Source: Angomonas deanei
Lineage: Eukaryota; Euglenozoa; Kinetoplastea; Trypanosomatida; Trypanosomatidae
Length of the DNA: 64,000 nucleotides
Reading direction: 5' to 3'
Assembly (NCBI GenBank): GCA_903995115.1
Contig: LR877168.1
Location: forward strand, 92,001 to 156,000
Under the pieces are notes generated by a model that was given only the letters and a program-made list of their open reading frames with translations, was not told the origin of the DNA and searched no databases. Made by a program: the position numbers and the translations under genes. Positions within the stretch are counted from its first letter, which is position 1, and the number at the start of each line of letters is the position of its first letter. Positions 23,723-32,316 of this stretch are shown in pieces.

Positions 23723-24577
23723 TTATCTGCGAGAAAATCCGGGAGGAGGCCCAGGCGGCGGAGGGGCCGCTGACGACGGCGGCGGTCCGGGAGGCGGCGG
23801 AACAAACGATGACGGCGGGGGACCAGGTGGTGGCGGAACAAATGATGCTGGAGGCGGTCCCGGTGGCGGTGGATTAAACGACGTTGGTGGCGGCCCCGGC
23901 GGAGGCGGCACACAAGGAGGCGGAGGCGCGGCAGAAAAAGAAGGAGCAAATCCCGCGGGAGGATAAAACGGAGAAGGCGCCGCATTATTATCCCCGAAAA
24001 CAAGAGAGCCGATCTTATGAGGATCCAGTCTGGCGCGCAACACTCGGGGATCAGCCATGAGATTAGTCGGGCATAAATTATAGGGGAAGCAAACATAATA
24101 TTCCTCAGCGCCAGAAACGGGCGCTGGGGAAGTTTGTGCTACCGGAGCAGGCTGCAGTACGCTCGGAGCAAACGTTCGCGCAATTCCAGTGTTTTTTACA
24201 TCTTCCTTTTGAGGAGGATCGGATTGGGAAGAAGAAAATGACGAGGAACTTGAAATGGAGGCATCCTTTTCTGGGATGCTGAGTATTCCCCTATTAATGT
24301 CCCGTAAATTTTCATTCGCTCTTACCGGCGCTGTCTTTTGGGCGGCAGCACTTTGAACTGAAAGCTGAATCCCCTTAACGGCGTGAGATTTTTCCAACAA
24401 ATCTGGCGAAACAGACTTGCAATGAAGCCAACCGTAGCCAAAAGATTTTCCTAGATTGTCTCTCACCAGTTTAAAATCTAATGTGCCGGCATACTGCCGG
24501 AAATAGTCTGCAACGTCTGTTTCAGTCAGACTTCTTTCTACACCGCTCACGAAAAGCTTGATGGCCGTTTCATTCAT
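23723..24577 (-). CDS. Single-RRM RNA-binding protein with proline-rich repeat tail
   Basis: A complete 284-residue protein from ATG 24577 to TAA. Residues about 7-80 form an RRM: RNP2-like KLFVSGV and RNP1-like KSFGYGWLHC. A Ser-rich linker and a Pro/Ala segment follow, then a short conserved-looking block (YYVCFPYNLCPTNLMADPRVLRARL is split here only for length; key elements are the two Cys and the LCPTNLM turn). The last 75 residues are about five 12-residue repeats of the type PPPPGPPP plus a variable Ser-Phe, encoded by a 36-bp repeat. Such tails bind WW, SH3 or profilin-type partners in other proteins. Codon use resembles PAGM next door more than the oxygenase genes. Single-RRM proteins are common mRNA regulators in trypanosomatids; the target is unknown. 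Confidence 0.85.
   Translation of the reverse strand: MNETAIKLFVSGVERSLTETDVADYFRQYAGTLDFKLVRDNLGKSFGYGWLHCKSVSPDLLEKSHAVKGIQLSVQSAAAQKTAPVRANENLRDINRGILSIPEKDASISSSSSFSSSQSDPPQKEDVKNTGIARTFAPSVLQPAPVAQTSPAPVSGAEEYYVCFPYNLCPTNLMADPRVLRARLDPHKIGSLVFGDNNAAPSPFYPPAGFAPSFSAAPPPPCVPPPPGPPPTSFNPPPPGPPPASFVPPPPGPPPSSFVPPPPGPPPSSAAPPPPGPPPGFSRR
23748..23927 (-). repeat. 36-bp minisatellite encoding the PPPPGPPP repeats
   Basis: About five tandem 36-bp units with dispersed substitutions inside the RRM gene. The unit encodes 12 residues, so copy number can change without disturbing the frame. Confidence 0.85.
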
Positions 24578-25218
24578 TACGGAGCGGCTTTCCGGGAAGC
24601 CGTTTTCGTGTTCTAGTATTTTTTATTATCGCTTTTGGGTGTTAAGAAGTGTCGGGAGGGGGGTGTTTGCGTCTCACTCGTCGGGGCAGCGGGCCCTGGG
24701 CGCGCGGGGTTTCCGCTTTGGCGCAGGGCGGGCCTCCGCCCCGGGGAGGGGAGGGGCGGCGCCCTCCCCCTCCGCCAACAAGGAGCGCGCCTCGGGCGCC
24801 GCCGAAAGGAGGGCGGCGGGCCTCCTCTGACCGGCAGGACAGAAGGCCCTGACTCACCGAAGAGGGGAAGAAACGCCCCCTTGCTATTCCCCCGCGGAAA
24901 GGAAAGGAAAAGACTCGATCAAACGGACGAGAAAGGGGGGAGAGAAAGAAGCATGGGAGCGAAGCGAGAGGCAAGCCGCGACAAACGACGCCCGATTTTC
25001 ACCAAAGGAAAAATACACGACGAATGAGGAAACCCATAAGGGAGACACCTCCCAGCAGGGAAAATAAGAACACGAAGGGAATCATCTTTTTTTTTTTTGT
25101 CGTTGAATAAGGCGTTTACCGCAGAAACAGATTCAATGAGCTTACACTCAGAATAAATTTTACAGCCAAGCAAAAAAGGAGGAGTACGCACGTTATTAAC
25201 TGTCACAAGAGCACTCGT
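24578..25218. other. Spacer containing a very GC-rich, hairpin-rich patch
   Basis: Between the RRM gene and the first oxygenase gene. Bases about 24640-24960 are strikingly G/C-rich, with runs of G and C and short inverted repeats (for example CCTCC...GGAGG and GAGGG...CCCTC), unlike any other spacer here. Frames exist on both strands but their Gly/Arg/Pro composition is what such DNA gives by chance, so I do not call a gene. The right end, next to the oxygenase stop, holds a candidate hairpin listed separately. Confidence 0.6.
25112..25150 (-). promoter_or_regulatory. Candidate 3'-UTR GUAA hairpin(s) of oxygenase copy 1
   Basis: 69 bases after the stop, the transcript can form UGAGU-GUAA-GCUCA (25137-25150), with a U-G closing pair. 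A weaker 3-bp stem with a GUAAA loop follows at 25112-25122. The first matches the hairpins behind the other copies; the second is marginal. Confidence 0.4.
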
Positions 25219-26283
25219 CTAGTAGGCGGAGGAGGCGATAATACCCTTTTCTTTAATGATCTTGTAGTGCCCCGGGTAAAACCGCTCTGTCGTCCCCAGA
25301 TGCGAGCGGAGCCTACCCTTCATCGTGTTGATGCCGGGGTTGCGAATAAGAGGGTTCATCGGATCCGTCGCCGGTCCCCGCGCCTGGTCCTTCAGCTCCT
25401 TTGGCAGACTCAGAATGGGGATCTCCTTGAGGTCCAAATTGGGGCCGATGAAGTACGGGATGGAGTAGCGGGACTTGGTGTGCCTCGCGTCCATGACGAC
25501 TTGATGAATGTCGGCGGTCAAATAGCCGTCGGTGGCCAGCTCCAGTGTCTCGCCAACGTTGACGATGAAAGAGTTCTTCAGCGGCACCGCATCGATCCAT
25601 CCCTTTCCTTCCAGAAACACCTGTAGTCCACCCGTCTCGTCCTGCCAGAGCAGCGTCAAAATGTCGCTATCCTTGTGTGGTCCCACGCCCTGCCGCTCCG
25701 GGGCGCCATCCGTGTTACCAGGATAGTGGGCGAGCTTCAGGAAGTCACGGGGCACTCCGCTGAGCACGGCGTCAAACGAATCCTCCGGTAGGCCTAGCGC
25801 CCCCATAAACGCGCGAAGTAACTTGATCGCGAGCGCACGGCACTTCTTAATCCACTCGAGTGACCGCTCCTTCAGCTCTGGGACCTCCTTCGTCCACTGG
25901 TTAGGGCCGTGCAGGTTGCGGTAGAAGAGTGGGTCGTCCTCCTTGTAGACGACTTCAGGCACTAGCTCATTTCCAATGTCGAGCTGCTCGCGGAAGTCGG
26001 TCTTGTTGCGGGTGTTTTCGCGGCCCACTTTTGTATACCCCCTGAAGTGAGGAGAGTTATCCATCGAGATGGTGTCCTTCACTTCTTGGGGAAGGGCGAA
26101 GAACTCCTTTGCCGTGTCCAGCAACACTTCTCGCTCATTGGGGTCAATACCGTGACCAATGAGGTAGAAGAAGCCGTAGTCACGGGCGTGGGCGCGCAGC
26201 TTTTTGAAGAAGTGGGCACGAGTGTTTTCGTTATCGAACTCGCTGAGGTCGATGATGGGCAAGTTAAGCGTATCGGCAGACAT
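25219..26283 (-). CDS. 2-oxoglutarate/Fe(II)-dependent oxygenase, array copy 1
   Basis: 354 residues; I choose ATG 26283 (MSADTLNLPIIDLSE) because all paralogues start at this point, although the frame is open further upstream. It has the isopenicillin-N-synthase-like layout: DIOX_N domain (LPIIDL, GFFYLIGHGI) to about residue 110, then the double-stranded beta-helix with iron ligands His203, Asp205 and His260 and the 2OG-binding Arg272-x-Ser274 (SRYSIPYF). It should hydroxylate or desaturate a small molecule using O2, 2OG, iron and ascorbate. Kinetoplastid genomes annotate relatives as 'iron/ascorbate oxidoreductase'; the substrate is unknown. It is the most divergent of the left-hand copies and the last of the array in transcription order. 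Confidence 0.92.
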   Translation of the reverse strand: MSADTLNLPIIDLSEFDNENTRAHFFKKLRAHARDYGFFYLIGHGIDPNEREVLLDTAKEFFALPQEVKDTISMDNSPHFRGYTKVGRENTRNKTDFREQLDIGNELVPEVVYKEDDPLFYRNLHGPNQWTKEVPELKERSLEWIKKCRALAIKLLRAFMGALGLPEDSFDAVLSGVPRDFLKLAHYPGNTDGAPERQGVGPHKDSDILTLLWQDETGGLQVFLEGKGWIDAVPLKNSFIVNVGETLELATDGYLTADIHQVVMDARHTKSRYSIPYFIGPNLDLKEIPILSLPKELKDQARGPATDPMNPLIRNPGINTMKGRLRSHLGTTERFYPGHYKIIKEKGIIASSAY

Positions 26284-26438
26284 ATTAAAAAGATAAACTA
26301 GAGTCACAACAGAGGGAGGGGAAAAGAAGACACAATAAACACGGAACACGCAAAAAAAAAAAAAAAAAACGCTTTTCCAAACAAACCATCGCGTGCCGGC
26401 AAACAAAGACGTAAAGACTCATAAAATAAAATAAAAAA

Positions 26439-26518
26439 GGGTTATCCCATAAAAGACGACGAAAATCGCTAAAAAAAAAAAAAGAACGAGGAAAAAGAGA
26501 ACACTCAACTTACGTTGA
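26439..26518 (-). promoter_or_regulatory. Candidate 3'-UTR hairpin pair of oxygenase copy 2
   Basis: Transcript order: UCAAC-GUAA-GUUGA (26505-26518), 51 bases after the stop, a perfect 5-bp stem; then GGG-AUAA-CCC (26439-26448), a short stem in the position of the second hairpin. A mostly U-rich linker separates them. Confidence 0.5.
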
Positions 26519-26568
26519 ACAGAAATATGGAAAAGAGGAAAAAAAAACGTTTTGAATACAACAACTCT

Positions 26569-27639
26569 TTAGTATGCCGAGGCAGAGATGTTGCCACTCT
26601 TCACGATCTGCTCGTAGCTCTTGGGGTAGAACCGCTTCGTCGTGTTCAGGTGAGAACGAAGGCGTGCCTTCATCATGTTGCGGCCCAAGTTTCGGAAAAG
26701 CGGGTTCTCAGGATCAGAAGAAGTTCCGCGGGCCTCCGCCTGCAGCTCCTTGGGCAACTTGAGGAGCGGTAAGGCATCCACGTCCACGCCAGCACCAAGG
26801 AAGAAGGGAATGGAGTAGCGATCCTTCTTGAGGTTGGGCTTCATGACCACTTGGTGGATATCCGCCGTGAAGTAGCCATTCGTAGCGAGCTCCAGCGTCT
26901 CACCAATGTTAATGATATAGGCATCCTTCACGGGCGGTGCGTCGATCCAGCCCTTGTCATCCGTGTACACCTGCAGACCACCGACCTCATCCTGCCAGAG
27001 GAAGGTGAGCAGGCCGGGGTCCTTGTGCGGTCCGCAGCCTTGTTCACGGTTGGGATCTTGGTCTCCCTCGTTCGCCGGGTAACGAACCAGCTTGAGCGTG
27101 TGGCGGTTGTCCGTAGTCAACACGGAAAACTCTTCTTCCGACACCTCCAACGCACCGATGAACGCCTTCAACAATTTGACGAGAATGTTGTGGGCCTTGT
27201 CCGCGTAGGCGAGGGCCTTTTCTTTCAGCTCAGGGACTTCCTCCGGCCACTGGTTGGGGCCGCGGAGATTACGGTAGAAGTGCGGATCGTCCTCGCCGTA
27301 GAGAGGTTGACCGACAATCTCTTCCCCAATGTCGAGCTGCTCGCGGAAGTCCGCCTTGTTGCGGGTGCGCTCGTCGCCGGTGCGCGTGTAGCCGTGGAAG
27401 TGCGGAGAGTTGTCAATCGAGATCTTGTCCTTTGCGTCCTGCGGCAGCGCGAAGAAGCGCTTCACCGTGTTCAGCAGGTCATCCCGCTCCTCCTGGCTGA
27501 TCCCGTGGCCAACCAGGTAGAAGAAACCATTCTCGCGCGACACCTTGCGTAGCTTCTTGTAAAAGTCCGCACGGGTGTTCTCGTTATCGAGCTCCCGCAG
27601 GTCGATGATGGGTAGATTGAGGTTGTCGGTCGCGGACAT
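26569..27639 (-). CDS. 2-oxoglutarate/Fe(II)-dependent oxygenase, array copy 2
   Basis: A complete 356-residue protein from ATG 27639. Iron ligands His205, Asp207 and His262 and 2OG-binding Arg274/Ser276 are present. The first 107 residues are identical in protein to copies 4 and 5 and nearly so to 6-8; the middle (about 108-220), with EEIVGQPLYGED and KLVRYPANEGDQDP, is its own. It ends SASAY. It has the same fold and cofactor set as copy 1 but a different middle region, suggesting another substrate or a tuned pocket (inference). Confidence 0.93.
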   Translation of the reverse strand: MSATDNLNLPIIDLRELDNENTRADFYKKLRKVSRENGFFYLVGHGISQEERDDLLNTVKRFFALPQDAKDKISIDNSPHFHGYTRTGDERTRNKADFREQLDIGEEIVGQPLYGEDDPHFYRNLRGPNQWPEEVPELKEKALAYADKAHNILVKLLKAFIGALEVSEEEFSVLTTDNRHTLKLVRYPANEGDQDPNREQGCGPHKDPGLLTFLWQDEVGGLQVYTDDKGWIDAPPVKDAYIINIGETLELATNGYFTADIHQVVMKPNLKKDRYSIPFFLGAGVDVDALPLLKLPKELQAEARGTSSDPENPLFRNLGRNMMKARLRSHLNTTKRFYPKSYEQIVKSGNISASAY

Positions 27640-28023
27640 GAGATTGAAAGATGAGAGAAGTTAATTCGTGACTGTATGTATAGTGGAAAGAAAGAGAGAC
27701 GACAGTGTAATAACAGACGAGAGCACCAATGGAACGGAGGCACATCAAAAAAGCAAAACACAAACAGAACTCGCAGGAACAGCATTATCAATAAGAAAGT
27801 AGGTTACCCTACAGTCCAAAGAAAAACACCGACACGAAAATACAAAAAGGTCGTTACAACAAAACATCGTTCAACTTATATTGAATCTGGGAAACTCAAA
27901 AATGAAAAAACGTGAATTAGAGAAGGGGAAATGAATTTTTTTGATGTTAAAAAAAGAAAAAAAAACTAACAAGAATTTTGATGGAAATCCGTCCATGGGA
28001 AGTTAAAAAAAAAGGTTTACACC
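27640..28023. other. Array spacer: leader of copy 2, 3' flank of copy 3
   Basis: No gene. Near the copy 2 ATG the coding strand has a pyrimidine tract (CTCTCTTTCTTTCC) then AG, a likely splice acceptor. The hairpin pair is listed separately. Confidence 0.6.
27799..27885 (-). promoter_or_regulatory. Candidate 3'-UTR hairpin pair of oxygenase copy 3
   Basis: First UUCAAU-AUAA-GUUGAA (27870-27885), with a U-G closing pair, 139 bases after the stop; then GUAGG-GUAA-CCUAC (27799-27812). The second stem differs from the GUGGG/CCCAC version of copies 4 and 6-8 at one base pair (A-U for G-C), a compensatory change on both sides. Confidence 0.55.
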
Positions 28024-29202
28024 TCACTTGGCCTTGTTCTGACTGTAAGGACTGTTGTACACTGGCAATTTAGGGGGCTGGCGGTTCCCTTGCCGCAGAG
28101 GGGAGCGAACCGGCTTCACGTCATCCTGAAACAGTCCATTGACCTCGTCGCCAATGATGCCCTTCGCCTTGTACTCCGCGTACCGCTTCGGGTACCACCG
28201 CTTCGTCGTGTTCGGGTGCGACCGCAGACGGCTCTTGGCGATGTTCTCACCCGTGTTGAGGAAGAGCGGGTTGAGAGGGTCCGAGGAGGGGCCGCGGGCC
28301 TGCTCCTGCAGCTCCTTGGGTAGCTTCAACAGGGGGAGCTCGCCAATATCGAGGCTGGGGCCGAGGAAGAAGGGAATGGAGTAGCGGTCCTTGCGCTGGC
28401 CTGGCTTCATCACCACTTGGTGAATGTTCGCAATCAGGTAGCCGTTCGTCGCCAACTCCAGCGCCTCGCCAATGTTAATGACGAAGGCATCCTTGATCGG
28501 CGGAGCATCGAACCAACCCTTCTCGTCAGTGTACACCTGCAGACCACCCACGTCATCTTGCCACAGCAGCGTCAGGAAGGCGGAGTCCTTGTGGGGACCG
28601 CAGCCTTGCAGCTGGCTGTCGCCGTACTCACCAGTGTTGGCAGGGTAGTGCACCAGCTTCAGGATGTTACGACCACCGACGGCGGCCTTGTCGAAGGCAC
28701 CTTCCGGGACCTCCAGGGCAACCAAGAAAGCCTTGAGGAGCTTCGTGAGGAGTGCGGTGGCCTTGGCATGGTACGCCAGGGCACGTTCCTTCAGCTCTGG
28801 CACCTCCTTCGGCCACTGGTTGGGGCCCAGCAGATTCTTGTAGAAGTGTGGGTCGTCCTCGGGCAGCACGCGCGCGGGGTTCTCGTGGCCAATATCGAGC
28901 TGCTCGCGGAAGTCCGCCTTGTTGCGGGTCAGCTCACGTCCCACCTTCGTGTAGCCATGGAAGTGGGGAGAGTTGTCCATCGAGATCTCATCCTTCACGT
29001 CCTGAGGGAGGGCGAAGAATTCCTTCGCAGACTCCAGCAGGGCCTCGCGCTCCGAGGAGGCGATACCGTGGCCAACCAGGTAGAAGAAACCAATATCACG
29101 GGCGAAGTGACGCAGCTTCTTGTAGAAGGCGGCGCGGGTGCTCTCATTGTCTACCTCCGAGATATCGATGATGGGTAGACTACTGATATCGGCAGCGGAC
29201 AT
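28024..29202 (-). CDS. 2-oxoglutarate/Fe(II)-dependent oxygenase, array copy 3 (long tail)
   Basis: 392 residues from ATG 29202 (MSAADISSLPIIDISE), chosen because copy 9 starts identically; the frame is open ten codons further. Core motifs are intact: GCGPHKDSAF (His-x-Asp), DIHQVV-equivalent NIHQVV, and KDRYSIPFF. It forms a subfamily with copy 9, from which it is separated by five other copies. Unlike all others it carries a basic, Pro/Gln-rich extension of about 30 residues after the shared core (from VKPVRSPLRQ), ending in NKAK-TGA. The extension has no recognised signal. Confidence 0.92.
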   Translation of the reverse strand: MSAADISSLPIIDISEVDNESTRAAFYKKLRHFARDIGFFYLVGHGIASSEREALLESAKEFFALPQDVKDEISMDNSPHFHGYTKVGRELTRNKADFREQLDIGHENPARVLPEDDPHFYKNLLGPNQWPKEVPELKERALAYHAKATALLTKLLKAFLVALEVPEGAFDKAAVGGRNILKLVHYPANTGEYGDSQLQGCGPHKDSAFLTLLWQDDVGGLQVYTDEKGWFDAPPIKDAFVINIGEALELATNGYLIANIHQVVMKPGQRKDRYSIPFFLGPSLDIGELPLLKLPKELQEQARGPSSDPLNPLFLNTGENIAKSRLRSHPNTTKRWYPKRYAEYKAKGIIGDEVNGLFQDDVKPVRSPLRQGNRQPPKLPVYNSPYSQNKAK

Positions 29203-29558
29203 GTTGACTTGTAGATCGGGAAAGTGGGGCAAAACACTTTGGGCTACGTTGTTTTATTACGGAGATGAAAACAGAGAAAGAAAGATAGGGTAGCGAGGGA
29301 AAACGCAACAGATATCAAGCGAAATAAAACGAAAGACAACCATACGCAGTAGTTACCGTAAAACTCGTCAAGGCGAACGTGGGTTACCCCACAAAACATA
29401 TATAAAAGAAAACGAACAAAACCAAAACGAAAACGAACAAAAATCAGAGAACGTTCAACTTACATTGAACAAAGAAAAGAGTAAAAAAAAAAAAAATTGG
29501 GGAAGGAGGAAAGAGGGGGGAAAAAAGCATTTTCAGTTTACTGCTGAGCAAACGTCGC
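29203..29558. other. Array spacer: leader of copy 3, 3' flank of copy 4
   Basis: No gene. It contains the hairpin pair listed separately and A-rich sequence near the copy 4 stop. Confidence 0.6.
29379..29470 (-). promoter_or_regulatory. Candidate 3'-UTR hairpin pair of oxygenase copy 4
   Basis: First GUUCAAU-GUAA-GUUGAAC (29453-29470), a 7-bp stem with U-G closing pair, 89 bases after the stop; then GUGGG-GUAA-CCCAC (29379-29392), a perfect 5-bp stem. The linker is U-rich on the coding strand. Confidence 0.6.
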
Positions 29559-30629
29559 TTAATAGGCAGAGGAAGAGATGTTGCCGCTCTTCACGATCTG
29601 CTCGTAGCTCTTGGGGTAGAACCGCTTCGTCGTGTTCAGGTGAGAACGAAGACGCGCCTTCATGTAATTGCGGCTCACATTCTGGAAAAGTGGGTTCTCG
29701 GGATCGGAAGAAGGGCCTCTGGCCTCCGCTTGTAGTTCTTTGGGTAGCTTCAACAAAGGGAGGTAGTCAAGATCGATACCGGTACTGAGAAAGAATGGAA
29801 TGGAATAGCGATCCTTCTTGAGATGAGGCTTCATCACCACTTGGTGAATGTCCGCCGTGAAGTAGCCGTTCGTAGCGAGCTCCAGAATTTCGCCAATGTT
29901 AACAATATATGCATCCTTCACGGACGGCGCGTCGATCCATCCTTTTTCCTCGGTAAAGACCTGAAGTCCACCAACGTCATCTTGCCAGAGGAGGGCCAGT
30001 AATGCGGCATCTTTGTGTGGTCCGCAGCCCTGTTGACGATCCGGGCCTTGCTCCCCGTCGTTCGCGGGGTAGTGCACCAGCTTGAGCGTAAAACCAGTAT
30101 CTGTCGTGAGAACGGAGAAGTCTTCTTCGGGCACTTCCAACGCACCGATGAACGCCTTTAGCAGTTTCGAAAGGACATGATGAGCCTTATCGGCGTAGGC
30201 GAGCGCTTTTCCTTTCAGCTCGGGAACTTCCTCTGGCCACTGGTTGGGGCCGCGGAGGTTGCGGTAGAAGTGCGGATCGTCTTCAGCGAGAAGCGTTTGT
30301 CCAACGACTTCTTCACCAATATCGAGCTGCTCGCGGAAGTCCGCCTTGTTGCGGGTGCGCTCGTCGCCGGTGCGCGTGTAGCCGTGGAAGTGGGGAGAGT
30401 TGTCAATCGAGATCTTGTCCTTTGCGTCCTGCGGCAGCGCGAAGAAGCGCTTCACCGTGTTCAGCAGGTCATCCCGCTCCTCCTGGCTGATCCCGTGGCC
30501 AACCAGGTAGAAGAAACCATTCTCACGCGACACCTTGCGTAGCTTCTTGTAAAAGTCCGCACGGGTGTTCTCGTTATCGAGCTCCCGTAGGTCGATGATG
30601 GGTAGATTGAGGTTGTCGGTCGCGGACAT
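29559..30629 (-). CDS. 2-oxoglutarate/Fe(II)-dependent oxygenase, array copy 4
   Basis: A complete 356-residue protein from ATG 30629. Residues 1-107 are identical to copies 2 and 5; the region about 108-220 is distinct (EEVVGQTLLAED, TDTGFTLKLVHYPAND). Iron ligands in GCGPHKDAAL and DIHQVV, and KKDRYSIPFF for 2OG, are intact. A basic/aromatic core of this kind is expected to be soluble and cytosolic. It ends SSSAY, one Ser different from copy 2. Confidence 0.93.
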   Translation of the reverse strand: MSATDNLNLPIIDLRELDNENTRADFYKKLRKVSRENGFFYLVGHGISQEERDDLLNTVKRFFALPQDAKDKISIDNSPHFHGYTRTGDERTRNKADFREQLDIGEEVVGQTLLAEDDPHFYRNLRGPNQWPEEVPELKGKALAYADKAHHVLSKLLKAFIGALEVPEEDFSVLTTDTGFTLKLVHYPANDGEQGPDRQQGCGPHKDAALLALLWQDDVGGLQVFTEEKGWIDAPSVKDAYIVNIGEILELATNGYFTADIHQVVMKPHLKKDRYSIPFFLSTGIDLDYLPLLKLPKELQAEARGPSSDPENPLFQNVSRNYMKARLRSHLNTTKRFYPKSYEQIVKSGNISSSAY

Positions 30630-30947
30630 GAGACTGAAAGGTAGGAAGTGTTAAATCGTGACTATAAAAGGGAGAGACGGTGATGTTGTGGTGAGGGTTG
30701 TCAACAACAGTGATAACACCGCAAACAGACACGAAAGGAACCTTAGATGCAAAACTTGTCAATATGAAAATGGGTTACCCACAAGCAAAAAAGAAAAACG
30801 GAACTAAAAGACGAAAACGATCGGAAAAGGAGACTGCTCGACTTACGTCGAACGCAGAACACAAAAAAAGAAAGGAAAAAGAAACAACTTTGAGGAGAAC
30901 CACGAACAAAAAAACTCGTTGCACTTGTCCCTCTCGATCATACGCAT
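30630..30947. other. Array spacer: leader of copy 4, 3' flank of copy 5
   Basis: No gene. Near 30662-30680 the coding strand shows CCGTCTCTCCC then an AG about 33 bases before the copy 4 ATG, a likely splice acceptor. Confidence 0.6.
30771..30857 (-). promoter_or_regulatory. Candidate 3'-UTR hairpin pair of oxygenase copy 5
   Basis: First UCGAC-GUAA-GUCGA (30838-30851), extended by CUGC/GCAG pairing with a two-base bulge (30834-30857), 91-97 bases after the stop; then UGGG-UAA-CCCA (30771-30781), a triloop variant lacking one base. The UCGAC/GUCGA stem is a compensatory variant of UCAAC/GUUGA in copy 2. Confidence 0.55.
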
Positions 30948-32018
30948 TTAATAGGCAGAGGATGAGATGTTACCGCTCTTCATAATTTGTTCATAACTTT
31001 TGGGGTAGAACCGCTTCGTCGTCCCCAAGTGCGAGCGAAGTCGCGTTTTCATGTAGTTACGACTTAAGTTACTAAACAATGGATTCTCGGGGTCCGAGGT
31101 GGGGCCGCGGGCCTCCGCCTGCAGCTCTTTGGGTAGTTTGAGGAGCGGTAGATAATCCACGTCAATACCGGCGCTGAGGAAGAATGGCATCGAGTAGCGG
31201 TCCTTGCGCTGACCTGGCTTCATCACCACACGATGAATATCGGCCGTGAAATAGCCATTCGTGGCCAGCTCCAACATTTCCCCAATATTCACGATATAGG
31301 CATCCTTCACGGACGGCGCATCAATCCAACCTTTTTCCTCCGTGAAGACCTGCAGACCACCCACGTCATCTTGCCACAAAAGCGTTAACAGCGTAGCATC
31401 CTTGTGCGGTCCGCAGCCTTGCTCACGGTCCGGACCTTGCTCCCCGTCGTTTGCAGGATAATGCACCAGCTTCAGTCTGTAAACGTTATCCGTGGTCAAG
31501 GCGGTGAACTCTTCTTCCGATACTTCCAGTGCACCGATGAACGCCTTTAACAGTTTTATCACAAGATGATGCGCTTTCTCAGAGTACGCAAGCGCTTTTT
31601 CTTTCAGCTCAGGGACTTCCTCCGGCCACTGGTTGGGACCACGAACATTCCGGTAAAAGTGTGGATCATCCTCGGTAAGGATTGGCAGACCGCTCACTTC
31701 CCTTCCTATATCCAGCTGCTCGCGGAAGTCCGCCTTGTTGCGGGTGCGCTCGTCGCCGGTGCGCGTGTAGCCGTGGAAGTGCGGAGAGTTGTCAATCGAG
31801 ATCTTGTCCTTTGCGTCCTGCGGCAGCGCGAAGAAGCGCTTCACCGTGTTCAGCAGGTCATCCCGCTCCTCCTGGCTGATCCCGTGGCCAACCAGGTAGA
31901 AGAAACCATTCTCGCGCGACACCTTGCGTAGCTTCTTGTAAAAGTCCGCACGGGTATTCTCGTTATCGAGCTCCCGTAGGTCGATGATGGGTAGATTGAG
32001 GTTGTCGGTCGCGGACAT
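30948..32018 (-). CDS. 2-oxoglutarate/Fe(II)-dependent oxygenase, array copy 5
   Basis: A complete 356-residue protein from ATG 32018. It has the common N-terminal 105 residues, then an individual middle (REVSGLPILTED, YRNVRGPNQW, TDNVYRLKLVHYPAND). The second metal His is in DIHRVV, where the others have DIHQVV. The segment KPGQRKDRYSMPFFLSAG resembles copies 3 and 9 (KPGQRKDRYS) rather than its neighbours, which suggests a patch of sequence exchange. All iron and 2OG ligands are present. Confidence 0.93.
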   Translation of the reverse strand: MSATDNLNLPIIDLRELDNENTRADFYKKLRKVSRENGFFYLVGHGISQEERDDLLNTVKRFFALPQDAKDKISIDNSPHFHGYTRTGDERTRNKADFREQLDIGREVSGLPILTEDDPHFYRNVRGPNQWPEEVPELKEKALAYSEKAHHLVIKLLKAFIGALEVSEEEFTALTTDNVYRLKLVHYPANDGEQGPDREQGCGPHKDATLLTLLWQDDVGGLQVFTEEKGWIDAPSVKDAYIVNIGEMLELATNGYFTADIHRVVMKPGQRKDRYSMPFFLSAGIDVDYLPLLKLPKELQAEARGPTSDPENPLFSNLSRNYMKTRLRSHLGTTKRFYPKSYEQIMKSGNISSSAY

Positions 32019-32050
32019 GAGATTGAAAGGTAAGAAATGTCAAATCGTGA

Positions 32051-32070
32051 CTATGAAGGAGGGAGAGAGG
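32051..32070 (-). promoter_or_regulatory. Candidate trans-splice acceptor shared by array genes
   Basis: On the coding strand CCTCTCTCCCTCCTTCATAG ends in an AG 33 bases before the copy 5 ATG. Equivalent pyrimidine-AG sites sit at the same distance before copies 4, 6 and 7 (about 30662, 33422 and 34793), so the leader is conserved along the array. Confidence 0.5.
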
Positions 32071-32168
32071 CGATAATGAACTGACGGGAAAGCACGTCGA
32101 TGTAGGAAGGATGTGTTCAGCAAACTCGAAAGAGCATTCAGTGGCAAAGCATTGTTAAAAAAACAAAA

Positions 32169-32230
32169 GTGGGTTACCCCACAAACAAACGAAAACGAAC
32201 GGGATAAGAGAACATTCAACTTACATTGAA
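32169..32230 (-). promoter_or_regulatory. Candidate 3'-UTR hairpin pair of oxygenase copy 6
   Basis: First UUCAAU-GUAA-GUUGAA (32215-32230), 87 bases after the stop; then GUGGG-GUAA-CCCAC (32169-32182). The 32-base linker is rich in U and G on the coding strand. Confidence 0.6.
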
Positions 32231-32316
32231 CAAAAATAAGGAAAACAGCGTTTTGGGGAAGGGGGAAGTAAACGGAAAAGAAACAATTTTTGACCTTTTT
32301 AGAAATGGTCTTGCAC

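Noticed and set aside
24642-24974. 110-codon frame in the GC-rich patch (and overlapping plus-strand frames)
   Set aside because: Gly/Arg/Pro composition expected from GC-rich DNA by chance, no domain, and frames open on both strands.
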